Source of the DNA: Streptomyces sp. NBC_01268
Lineage (GTDB): Bacteria > Actinomycetota > Actinomycetes > Streptomycetales > Streptomycetaceae
DNA: 64,000 nucleotides
Direction: 5' to 3'
Assembly: GCF_036240795.1 (NCBI RefSeq)
Contig: NZ_CP108454.1
Span: 372,001 to 436,000, forward strand
Shown one piece after another: positions 53,031 through 60,446 of the stretch (position 1 is the first letter of the stretch; each line of letters opens with the position of its first letter). The notes beneath the pieces are model-generated. The model saw only the letters and a list, made by a program, of their open reading frames with translations. It was not told the origin of the DNA and ran no database searches. The position numbers were made by a program, and so were the translations under genes.

Positions 53031-54229
53031 GGGCGGACCTCCTTGGGCAGGCCGAGGACGCGCTCGGCGATGATGTTCCGCTGGATCTCGTTGGAGCCGG
53101 CGTAGAGGGTGTCGGAGCGGGAGAACAGGTACAGCCGCTGCCAGTCGGTGAGGTCGTACGGTGCACCGGCGGCCAGCATGCCCTCGGCGCCGCAGACGTC
53201 CATGGCGAGTTCGCCGAGCTCCCGGTGCCAGGTGGCCCAGAAGATCTTCCCGATGGACGCTTCGGGGCCCGGGGCCCCGGCCGCGACTCCGCCGAGCATG
53301 CGGAGGGCGTTGAACCGGATGGTCTCCAGGCCGATCCAGGCGCGGGCGATCCGGTCGCGGATCAGCGGGTCGGCCGCCGCGCCGTTGCGCCGGGCGAGCT
53401 CGATGACGGCCTCCAGCTCGCGACGGAAGCCGACCTGCTGGCCGAGGGTGGACACGCCCCGCTCGAAGCCGAGGGTGGCCATGGCCACCCGCCAGCCGTC
53501 GCCGGGGGCGCCGACGACGTGGGAGGCGTGGGTACGGGCCCCGTCGAAGAACACCTCGTTGAACTCCGAGGTCCCGGTGAGCTGGACGATCGGCCTGATC
53601 TCCACGCCCGGCTGGTCCAGGGGGACGAGGAGGTAGGACAGGCCCTGGTGGCGGGTCGACCCCGGCTCGGTGCGGGCGATGACGAAGCACCAGTCGGCCT
53701 CGTGCGCGAGCGAGGTCCACACCTTCTGCCCGGTGACCACCCACTCTCCCCCGCCCGCGTCCCCGCCCGTCCGGGAGGCGCCGCCGTCGTCCCGCTCGGC
53801 GCGGGTCCGCACGTTGGCCAGGTCCGAGCCGGCGTCCGGCTCCGAGTAGCCCTGGCACCACAGCTCCTCGGCGGCGACGATCGGAGGGAGGAAGCGCTCG
53901 CGCTGCGCGGGCGTGCCGAAGGCGATGAGGGTCGGCCCGAGGAGCTGCTCGCCGATGTGGTTGACGCGGGCGGGGGCGTCGGCGAGGGCGTACTCCTCGT
54001 GGAAGGCGACCTGCTGTTCGAGGGTCGCGCCGCGTCCGCCGTACTCCTTCGGCCACCCCACGCAGGTCCACCCCTCGGCGGCCATGTGCCGCTCCCAGGC
54101 GAGGCGTTCGGCGTGCGCCTCGTGTTCCCGTCCGGGGCCGCCGCGCCCGCGCAGGGCGGCGAACTCACCCGTGAGGTGGGAGCGCAGCCAACTGCGGGCC
54201 TCTCTGCGGAACTCCTCGACGTCGCTCAT
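53027..54229 (-). CDS. fadE30: Acyl-CoA dehydrogenase FadE30-like
   Basis: 400 residues from the ATG at 54229. ACAD family elements: VGWPKEYGGRGATLEQQVAF, WCQGYSEPDAGSDLANVRT (FAD contact), VVTGQKVWTS, GDGWRVAMATLGFERG and the C-terminal LYAGSNEIQRNIIAERVLGL with the NEIQR end motif. FadE30 (Rv3560c) dehydrogenates HIP-CoA-type substrates at the propionyl side chain. It is the first gene of the minus operon and starts 15 bases from the 54244-54262 operator. In mycobacteria fadD3 would precede it here; it does not. Confidence 0.88.
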   Translation of the reverse strand: MSDVEEFRREARSWLRSHLTGEFAALRGRGGPGREHEAHAERLAWERHMAAEGWTCVGWPKEYGGRGATLEQQVAFHEEYALADAPARVNHIGEQLLGPTLIAFGTPAQRERFLPPIVAAEELWCQGYSEPDAGSDLANVRTRAERDDGGASRTGGDAGGGEWVVTGQKVWTSLAHEADWCFVIARTEPGSTRHQGLSYLLVPLDQPGVEIRPIVQLTGTSEFNEVFFDGARTHASHVVGAPGDGWRVAMATLGFERGVSTLGQQVGFRRELEAVIELARRNGAAADPLIRDRIARAWIGLETIRFNALRMLGGVAAGAPGPEASIGKIFWATWHRELGELAMDVCGAEGMLAAGAPYDLTDWQRLYLFSRSDTLYAGSNEIQRNIIAERVLGLPKEVRP

Positions 54230-54243
54230 GGCGGTACGTTAAC

Positions 54244-54262
54244 CTACCAAACACTTGTTAGG
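54244..54262. promoter_or_regulatory. KstR2-type operator between fadE30 and the fadE31 operon
   Basis: CTACCAAACACTTGTTAGG matches the reverse complement of the 46843-46861 site at 16 of 19 positions. It lies 15 bases from the fadE30 start and 12 bases from the ATG at 54275, so it should repress both directions. The spacing suggests that both transcripts have very short leaders. Confidence 0.75.
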
Positions 54263-54274
54263 GAAGGAGGACGG

Positions 54275-54568
54275 ATGTCCGCTGCCCGCGCCGCGTCCAC
54301 GGAACCCGTCGAACCCGTCGAACCCGTCCGCTACGCACGCCAGGGGCCCGTGGCCGTGGTCACGATGGACCGGCCCGAGTACCACCGGGTCCATGCCGGT
54401 GTGCAGGCCCTGGAGGTCCTCGGCCTGGTGGACCGCGCGCTTGGTCAGGGCCAGGCCCATGCGGGGCAGTTCGGACCGCACCACCCCGCGCACGCGCACA
54501 ACGCCGAGACCGCGCCCGACGCGCTGGGCGGCATGGACATTCGCTCGATGAAGGCGGCGGGAGCCTGA
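54275..54568 (+). pseudogene. Internally deleted enoyl-CoA hydratase (in-frame remnant, 97 residues)
   Basis: ATG at 54275 after GGAAGGAGG; the frame is open to the TGA at 54566-54568. Residues ~15-35 (YARQGPVAVVTMDRPEYH) are the opening of an EchA19-like enoyl-CoA hydratase. From ALEVLGLVDRALGQGQAHAG onwards the sequence is the far C-terminus (FGPHHPAHAHNAE, ALGGMDIRSMKAAGA). Some 190 residues between them, including the oxyanion-hole loops and catalytic acids, are absent, joined in frame near residue 36-40. It is translationally coupled to fadE31 (ATG overlaps TGATG). It cannot be a working hydratase, but its translation may help express fadE31. Confidence 0.75.
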
Positions 54569-55737
54569 TGGACCTCGACTTCTCCACGGCGGAGGAAGCC
54601 TTCCGGGCCGAGGCCCGCGCCTGGCTCACCGCCCACGTGCCCGAGACCCCTCTGCCCTCCCTGGAGACCGAGCGGGGCTTCGCCGCCCACCGCACGTGGG
54701 AGCGGACCCTGTTCGCCGACCGCTGGTCGGTGGTCTCCTGGCCCGAGGAGTACGGCGGCCGGGGCGCCTCGATCCTCAGGTGGCTGATCTTCGAGGAGGA
54801 GTACTACGCGGCCGGAGCCCCCGGCCGCGTCAGCCAGAACGGCATCAACCTGCTCGCCCCCACCCTCTTCGAGCACGGCACCGACGAGCAGCGCGCCCGC
54901 GTCCTGCCCTCCATGGCGAGCGGCGAGGTCATCTGGGCCCAGGCCTGGTCCGAGCCGGAGTCCGGCTCCGACCTCGCCTCGCTGCGCTCCACGGCCGAAC
55001 GCACCGACGGCGGCTGGCTCCTGAACGGCCAGAAGACCTGGTCCTCCCGGGCTGCCTTCGCCGACCGCGCCTTCGGCCTGTTCCGCAGCGACCCCGACAC
55101 CGCGAAGCCGCACCAGGGCCTGACGTACCTGATGTTCCCGCTGGACGCCGACGGGGTGACCGTACGGCCCATCGGACGCCTCGACGGCAAGCCCGCCTTC
55201 GCCGAGCTCTTCCTCGACGACGTCTTCGTGCCCGACCACGACGTGATCGGCGCCCCCGGGCAGGGCTGGCGTGTCGCGATGAGCACGGCGGGCAACGAAC
55301 GGGGGCTGACCCTGCGCAGCCCGGGCCGGTTCACGAGCGCCGCCGCGCGGCTGACGGCGCTGTGGCGGGAGACCGCCGACCCCTCCGACACCGCCCTGCG
55401 CGACCGGGTCGCCGACGCGGTCATCGGCGCCCGCGCCTACCGGCTGTCCGCCTACGCGGGCGCCTCGCGCCTCGCCGCCGGGGGCACGATCGGCGCCGAG
55501 TCCAGCCTCAACAAGGTCTTCTGGTCCGAGCTCGACATCGCCCTCCACGAGACCGCCCTCGACCTGCTCGGGCCGTACGGCGAGCTCGCCGACGCCGCCG
55601 GGGACGCGCCCGCGCACGGCGCCTGGGCCGAGGGCCACACCTTCTCCCTCGCCGGCCCCATCTACGCCGGCACCAACGAGATCCAGCGCGACATCATCGC
55701 CGAGCGGCTGCTCGGCCTCCCGAAGGGACGCCGGTGA
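54568..55737 (+). CDS. fadE31: Acyl-CoA dehydrogenase FadE31-like
   Basis: 389 residues from the ATG at 54568, overlapping the preceding stop. Motifs: VVSWPEEYGGRGASILRWLIF, WAQAWSEPESGSDLASLRS, LNGQKTWSSRAAFADRAFG, GQGWRVAMSTAGNERG and the C-terminal IYAGTNEIQRDIIAERLLGL. It is the first complete gene of a plus operon with fadE32 and fadE33, the same order as Rv3562-Rv3564. Steroid-pathway ACADs of this kind often assemble as mixed alpha-2/beta-2 complexes, with one partner supplying the catalytic base. Confidence 0.87.
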   Translation: MDLDFSTAEEAFRAEARAWLTAHVPETPLPSLETERGFAAHRTWERTLFADRWSVVSWPEEYGGRGASILRWLIFEEEYYAAGAPGRVSQNGINLLAPTLFEHGTDEQRARVLPSMASGEVIWAQAWSEPESGSDLASLRSTAERTDGGWLLNGQKTWSSRAAFADRAFGLFRSDPDTAKPHQGLTYLMFPLDADGVTVRPIGRLDGKPAFAELFLDDVFVPDHDVIGAPGQGWRVAMSTAGNERGLTLRSPGRFTSAAARLTALWRETADPSDTALRDRVADAVIGARAYRLSAYAGASRLAAGGTIGAESSLNKVFWSELDIALHETALDLLGPYGELADAAGDAPAHGAWAEGHTFSLAGPIYAGTNEIQRDIIAERLLGLPKGRR

Positions 55738-56735
55738 TGCGGTTCCTCCTCGACGACGAGCAGCGGGAGTTCGCCCGCTCCCTCGACGGCATGCTCTCGG
55801 CGGCCGACACCCCCGGGGCCGTACGGGCCTGGGCGGCCGGGGACACCGCGCCCGGCCGCTCGCTCTGGACGCGGCTCGCGGACGCGGGCGTCTTCGCCCT
55901 CGCCGTACCGGAGCGGCACGACGGCCTCGGCCCGCTGCCCCTCGAACTGGCCGTCGCCTTCACCGAGCTGGGCCGCCACGCCGTGCCCGGCCCGCTGGTC
56001 GAGACGGTCGCCGCGGCGGCGCTGCTCGACCGGCTCGACGGAGTGGGCGTGGACGGGGCCGCCGCCGCGTGGCTGCCGCAGATCGGCTCGGGCAAGGCGC
56101 TCGTCTCCCTCTGCGTGCCGGCCGCCGGCGGCCCGTACGCCCTGGACGCGGACGCCGCCGACGCCGTACTCGTCGTCGAGGGCGACACCGTGCGCCTGGC
56201 GGCCACGACCGGTCCCGTCCAGCCCTCGGCCGACCCCGCGCGCCGACTGGCCCGCCCGCTCGGCGGATCCGTCCTGGCACGGGGCCCCGCGGTGACCGCC
56301 GCCGCCGCGTACGCCGCCGAGACCGCCGCCCTGGCCACGGCCGCCCACTCCCTCGGCCTCGGCCGCGCCCTCCTCGACCGGACCGTCGCGTACGTCCGAC
56401 AGCGCACCCAGTTCGGGGCCGCCATCGGCTCCTTCCAGGCGGTGAAGCACCGCCTCGCCGACACGCTCGTCGCCCTGGAGTTCGCGCAGCCGCTGCTCCA
56501 TTCCGCCGCCCTGGCCCTGGCGGAAGGGGCGGACCACAGCGCCGCCGAGGTCGCCGCGGCGAAGGTCACGGCGGGCGAGGCCGCGTACGCCGCCGCCCGC
56601 ACCGCCTTGCAGCTCCACGGAGCCGTCGGCTACACGGAGGAGCTGGACCTCGCCCTGTGGATCCGCAAGGCCCGGCCCCTCCGCGACGCCTGGGGCACCC
56701 CTGCGGCCTGCCGCGCCCGTGTCCTCGGCTCCTGA
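55737..56735 (+). CDS. fadE32: Acyl-CoA dehydrogenase subunit FadE32-like
   Basis: 332 residues from the ATG at 55737 (TGATG overlap with fadE31). Short ACAD: FLLDDEQREFARSLDGML, then VPERHDGLGPLPLELAVAF, and the C-terminal VRQRTQFGAAIGSFQAVKHRL (FAD contact) and ALQLHGAVGYTEELDLALW. The central beta-barrel region is degenerate compared with ordinary ACADs, which is typical of partner subunits. Mycobacterial FadE32 acts late in ring-C/D product oxidation, after IpdAB. Confidence 0.85.
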   Translation: MRFLLDDEQREFARSLDGMLSAADTPGAVRAWAAGDTAPGRSLWTRLADAGVFALAVPERHDGLGPLPLELAVAFTELGRHAVPGPLVETVAAAALLDRLDGVGVDGAAAAWLPQIGSGKALVSLCVPAAGGPYALDADAADAVLVVEGDTVRLAATTGPVQPSADPARRLARPLGGSVLARGPAVTAAAAYAAETAALATAAHSLGLGRALLDRTVAYVRQRTQFGAAIGSFQAVKHRLADTLVALEFAQPLLHSAALALAEGADHSAAEVAAAKVTAGEAAYAAARTALQLHGAVGYTEELDLALWIRKARPLRDAWGTPAACRARVLGS

Positions 56736-56781
56736 CACCGGGCGCGGCACCGTACCCGTCCCCATCGAGAGGAACTGAGGC

Positions 56782-57852
56782 GTGAGGCTGACGGAGGAAC
56801 AGGAAGAACTGCGGTCCGCCGTACGGGCGGTGCTCGGGCGCCATGCGGGGGACGCGGCCTGGCGTCCGCTGACCGAGCAGATCGGCGTCGCGGGACTCGC
56901 CGTCCCCGAGGAGTACGGCGGCGCCGGGTGCGGAGCGCAGGAGGTCCACGTGGTGTTGGAGGAGCTGGGGCGGGAGCTCAGCCCCGTCCCGTTCCTCGGC
57001 TCCGCGGTGGTCACGGTGCAGGCGCTGCTCGCCTCGGGCGATGCGGCGGCATGCGCGCGGCTGCTGCCCGAGCTGGCCTCGGGCGCCGTGGTGGGCGCCC
57101 TGGCGTGGGCCGAGCACGGCTCCTGGGACCCGTCGGCCGTACGGGCCGAGGCCCTCCCCGGGCCCGGGGGGACGTGGCGGATCAGCGGGACCAAGGAGCA
57201 CGTGCTGGACGGCGCCCAGGCCGGGATCCTGCTCGTGGCGGCCCGTTCGGGAGCGGACGTCTCGCTCTTCGAGGTGCCGGTCCACGGCTCGGGCGTGCAC
57301 CGCGAGGCGGCCGTGACGATGGACTCCACCAGGGCCCAGGCGCGCGTGGTGCTCGCGGAGGCGGAGGGCCGGCTCGTCGGAGCGGAGGGAGCGGGCGAGG
57401 GGGTCCTCGCGCACGTACTGGACCTGGCGTGCACGGCACTCGCCGCCGAGCAGGTCGGCGCGGCCTCGCGCTGTCTGGAGCTCACGCTCGCCTACACCGG
57501 GGAACGGGTCCAGTTCGGGCGGCCCATCGGCTCCTTCCAGGCGGTCAAGCACCGTCTCGCGGACGCGTACGTCCTGGTCGAGTCGGCCCGCTCGGCCGCC
57601 CTCGGCGCCACCTTCGCCGCCGCCGGAGACCCGGGGCTGACCCGCCTCGCGGCCGCCGCCAAGTCCGCCTGTTCGGAGGCGTTCTCGGCGGTCGCGGGCG
57701 AGATGATCCAGCTGCACGGCGGCATCGGCATCACCTGGGAGCACGACGCCCACCGCTACTTCAAACGGGCGCACGGCTCGGCCCAGCTCTTCGGCCCGCC
57801 GGCCTGGCACCGCGCCCGGTTGGCGGCCGACTTGGGCCTGGCCCGGACGTGA
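56782..57852 (+). CDS. fadE33: Acyl-CoA dehydrogenase subunit FadE33-like
   Basis: 356 residues from a GTG at 56782. ACAD features: LTEEQEELRSAVRAVLGRH, VPEEYGGAGCGAQEVHVVLE, ISGTKEHVLDGAQAG, YTGERVQFGRPIGSFQAVKHRL and MIQLHGGIGITWEHDAHRYFKR. It is the last gene of the locus; a 46-base gap separates it from fadE32. With FadE31/FadE32 it forms the expected heteromeric dehydrogenases of the KstR2 regulon. Confidence 0.87.
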   Translation: MRLTEEQEELRSAVRAVLGRHAGDAAWRPLTEQIGVAGLAVPEEYGGAGCGAQEVHVVLEELGRELSPVPFLGSAVVTVQALLASGDAAACARLLPELASGAVVGALAWAEHGSWDPSAVRAEALPGPGGTWRISGTKEHVLDGAQAGILLVAARSGADVSLFEVPVHGSGVHREAAVTMDSTRAQARVVLAEAEGRLVGAEGAGEGVLAHVLDLACTALAAEQVGAASRCLELTLAYTGERVQFGRPIGSFQAVKHRLADAYVLVESARSAALGATFAAAGDPGLTRLAAAAKSACSEAFSAVAGEMIQLHGGIGITWEHDAHRYFKRAHGSAQLFGPPAWHRARLAADLGLART

Positions 57853-57900
57853 GCCACCCTTGCGCAGGTCTGGGCAAGGAGAGAGGCGCGGACCAGTCGT

Positions 57901-58551
57901 CTACGGACACGCGAGGAGTGAAGGCAGTTCACGCATGTCGTGGAAGACGGTGGTGTCCGGCCCTTCGAGGCGCTCGGCCGGGGTCAGCCCGCCGGCGTAG
58001 CCGAGGGAACGCATGCCGGCCGCGCGGGCGGCGTGGACGCCGGGCCGGCTGTCCTCGACGACGACGCAGGCGGCCGGGTCGACCCCCATCCGGCGGGCCG
58101 CGTGCAGGAACAGGTCGGGGGCGGGCTTGCCCCGGGTGACCTCGGAGGAACTGTAGATGCGGCCGGCGAAGCGCTCGTACAGCCCGGTCCGGCCGAGGGT
58201 GTGGCGCATCTTGTCGTGGGAGCCGCTGGAGGCGACACAGGTCGGCAGGGTGAGTGCGTCGAGCGCCTCCGGCAGCCCGTCGACCGGGGCGAGACCGGCG
58301 TCCACGGCCTCGCGGTGGAGCTTCTCGAACCTCTCCGCCCAGAGAGCGGCGGTCTCCTCGCCGAGCCGGTCGGCGACCTGCTCCCGGATGGCGGCGTGCG
58401 AGCGCCCGATGAACCGCTCCACGACCTCGTCCTCGGTCAGCGGCCAGCCCAGTCGGGCCCCGAGGGTGACCTGTACGCGGGCGGCGATGCGCTCGCTGTC
58501 GACCAGCACGCCGTCACAGTCGAATATCACGAGTTCGATGGGCTTGATCAT
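57901..58551 (-). CDS. HAD-superfamily hydrolase (beta-phosphoglucomutase/phosphatase-like)
   Basis: 216 residues from the ATG at 58551; a GTG at 58581 is possible. HAD motifs I-IV are present: FDCDGVLVDSE (nucleophile Asp), CVASSGSHDKM (Ser), RGKPAPDLFLHAA (Lys) and VVVEDSRPGVHAARAAGM (acidic pair). The helical cap between residues ~20 and 90 is the subfamily IA type used on sugar phosphates, phosphoglycolate and similar compounds. Neighbours do not suggest the substrate. Confidence 0.85.
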   Translation of the reverse strand: MIKPIELVIFDCDGVLVDSERIAARVQVTLGARLGWPLTEDEVVERFIGRSHAAIREQVADRLGEETAALWAERFEKLHREAVDAGLAPVDGLPEALDALTLPTCVASSGSHDKMRHTLGRTGLYERFAGRIYSSSEVTRGKPAPDLFLHAARRMGVDPAACVVVEDSRPGVHAARAAGMRSLGYAGGLTPAERLEGPDTTVFHDMRELPSLLACP

Positions 58552-58728
58552 CTCCGCAGGATAGGGCCTCTCCCCCGTCACGCACCGGGCGGTGTTCCGA
58601 TGGGCAGGGCGAGACCCGCAGCCTGAAACGAGGACCGCGAGCGGGACGTGGACGCGGTTCGGCAGCGCCGCCGTTCAACCGGTACGTCTTCGGCCGCCTC
58701 TGGCCGCGCCGGGCGCCGCGAGGCCTCC

Positions 58729-59151
58729 TCAGGCGGTCGGGTCCCAGAGCCCGCCGGCCTCGCCACGAGCGAGGTGCTCGGCGTAGACGCCGACCTTCCA
58801 GGCGATGACGGAGCGGCACTCCTCCAGCGCCTGGATCTGCGCCTCGACGCGCTGTTGGTGAGCGTCGAGCAGACGCAGGCGTTCCGCCTCGTTGCCGGGG
58901 CCGTGCCGCACCAGTTCGGCGAATTGCTTGAGCTCGGAGAGCGGCATGCCGGATTCCCGGAGTCTCACGCAGATCAGCAGCCAGTCGACGTCGAAGGAGG
59001 TGTACCTCCTTCGACCGCCCGACGTGCGGTGGACCGGTCCGACCAGCAGGCCCTCGCGCTCGTAGAAGCGCAGGGCGTGCACGCTGAGTCCGGTCCGCTT
59101 GGCCACTTCGCCGATGCTCAGCGACTCCCCGTGGGTCCCAGCGGTCGTCAT
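58729..59151 (-). CDS. MerR-family transcriptional regulator
   Basis: 140 residues from the ATG at 59151 with GGAGTG upstream; longer in-frame starts run into the promoter region. The DNA-binding part is SIGEVAKRTGLSVHALRFYE then GRRRYTSFDVDWLLICVRLR, and a long coiled-coil helix follows (LLDAHQQRVEAQIQALEECR). No Cys metal ligands are seen, so it belongs to the redox- or drug-type MerR group. It is divergent from an SDR gene and likely activates it through the palindrome at 59171-59192. Confidence 0.9.
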   Translation of the reverse strand: MTTAGTHGESLSIGEVAKRTGLSVHALRFYEREGLLVGPVHRTSGGRRRYTSFDVDWLLICVRLRESGMPLSELKQFAELVRHGPGNEAERLRLLDAHQQRVEAQIQALEECRSVIAWKVGVYAEHLARGEAGGLWDPTA

Positions 59152-59170
59152 GTCACTCACTCCAGGAGTT

Positions 59171-59192
59171 GATCTAGACCTCGCTCTAGATC
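59171..59192. promoter_or_regulatory. MerR-type operator within divergent promoter
   Basis: GATCTAGA, six bases CCTCGC, TCTAGATC: perfect 8-bp arms, in a region where such AT-rich words are rare. The dyad sits midway between merR (59151) and the SDR start (59207). That is where a MerR protein would bind between stretched -35 and -10 elements. Confidence 0.65.
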
Positions 59193-59206
59193 GTAGCGTC
59201 GACGAC

Positions 59207-60178
59207 ATGACCACAACCGCTCAGCAGCCGCTCGGCTCGCCCTTCTCCGCCACCACCACCGCCGAGGAGGTCCTGAAGGGCCTCGACCTTTCCGGCAGGA
59301 CCGCCCTGGTGACCGGGGGATACTCCGGACTCGGGCTGGAGACCGCCCGAGGCCTGGCGGCCGCCGGGGCCCGCGTCATCGTTCCGGCACGCCGCCCCGA
59401 CACCGCCCGTGCGGTCCTCCGGGATGTCGAGGGATGCGAGGTCGTCGCCATGGACCTGGCCGACCTCGGCAGCGTGCGTGCCGCCGCCGCACAGATCAGC
59501 GACCGGCTCGACCGGCTCGACCTTCTGATGGGCGTCGCGGGCACCATGGCCACTCCGGAACGTCGTGTCGGGCCCGGCTGGGAAGGCCAGTTCGCCGCCA
59601 ACCACTTCGGCCACTTCGCGCTCGTCGGCGAGCTCTACCCGCTCCTGGCCGCCGCGGACGGCGCGCGCGTCGTCGTCAACAGCTCCGCCGGACATACCCT
59701 GACCGACATCCGCTGGCACGACCCGCACTTCCGTACCGGCTACGACAAGTGGCTGGCCTACGGCCAGGCGAAGACCGCCAACGCACTGTTCGCCGTACAC
59801 CTCGACGCCCTCGGACGCGACGACGGTGTCCGAGCGTTCGCCCTCCACCCCGGAAAGATCCTCACCGGCCTCCAGCGGGAGATGAGTCTCCAGGAGCAGA
59901 TGGACCGCGGATGGGTGGACGAGCACGGCAACGTGATCGACACCCACTTCAAGACCCCCTCCCAGGGCGCCGCCACCGGCCTGTGGGCAGCCACGTCACC
60001 GCTCCTCGACGCCCTCGGCGGCCTCTACCTGGAGGACTGCGACGTCGCACGCGTCTCCGCGCCCGAGCAGCCCATGGACGACGGCGGCGTCCGCGACTAC
60101 GCCGTCTCCCCCGACGCCGCCGCCCGGCTCTGGGAGTTGTCCCTGGCGGCGACCGGCACCGCCCCGATCTGCGGCTGA
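59207..60178 (+). CDS. SDR-family oxidoreductase (retinol dehydrogenase/WWOX-like)
   Basis: 323 residues from the ATG at 59207. Motifs: TALVTGGYSGLGLETARGLAAAG, MDLADLGSVR, LLMGVAGTMATPERR (in place of NNAG), NHFGHFAL, VNSSAGH and the catalytic YGQAKTANALFAVHL. The C-terminal part has FALHPGKILTGL. This is the subgroup resembling protochlorophyllide/retinol reductases, in which NADP is usual. The gene is next to a divergent MerR regulator and probably belongs to its response, for example to a toxic carbonyl compound. Confidence 0.88.
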   Translation: MTTTAQQPLGSPFSATTTAEEVLKGLDLSGRTALVTGGYSGLGLETARGLAAAGARVIVPARRPDTARAVLRDVEGCEVVAMDLADLGSVRAAAAQISDRLDRLDLLMGVAGTMATPERRVGPGWEGQFAANHFGHFALVGELYPLLAAADGARVVVNSSAGHTLTDIRWHDPHFRTGYDKWLAYGQAKTANALFAVHLDALGRDDGVRAFALHPGKILTGLQREMSLQEQMDRGWVDEHGNVIDTHFKTPSQGAATGLWAATSPLLDALGGLYLEDCDVARVSAPEQPMDDGGVRDYAVSPDAAARLWELSLAATGTAPICG

Positions 60179-60214
60179 CGTAGGTGACCCGGTGCAGGAC
60201 CCGCCGGCTCGGGG

Positions 60215-60345
60215 GCTTGGCGGAGCTCTGGGACCAGCACCGCCCGGCCCTTCGCGTCGTAGACCTCCTTGCCGTCGGCGTCCCGGCGCTGCAGGTCCGT
60301 CCGCTTCACGGGGCCGAGGTGACCGTGACACCCGACGAGAGCGTC
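60215..60345 (-). pseudogene. Possible fragment of an unidentified gene
   Basis: On the minus strand a short stretch has natural-looking coding sequence with G/C third positions (GPVKRTDLQRRDADGKEVYD then AKGRAVLVPEL). It lacks its own start, and the open frame around it is otherwise antisense to neighbouring genes. I do not recognise the protein. It may be the remains of a deleted gene between the SDR and the phosphatase. Confidence 0.25.
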
Positions 60346-60446
60346 GTACCGGAGGCGGGCCGGTCCTTCCCGTTCCGTCACCACGGGCGTGCCGCCGGCT
60401 CCGTCACCGTGACTCGCCTTCCCGGCTGGGACAGGCCCTACTGGCG

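Noticed and set aside
45086..57852. General fatty-acid beta-oxidation operon
   Set aside because: The ipdA-ipdB-ipdC set with echA20, kstR2 and three partner fadE genes in mycobacterial order is specific for steroid C/D ring (HIP) degradation.
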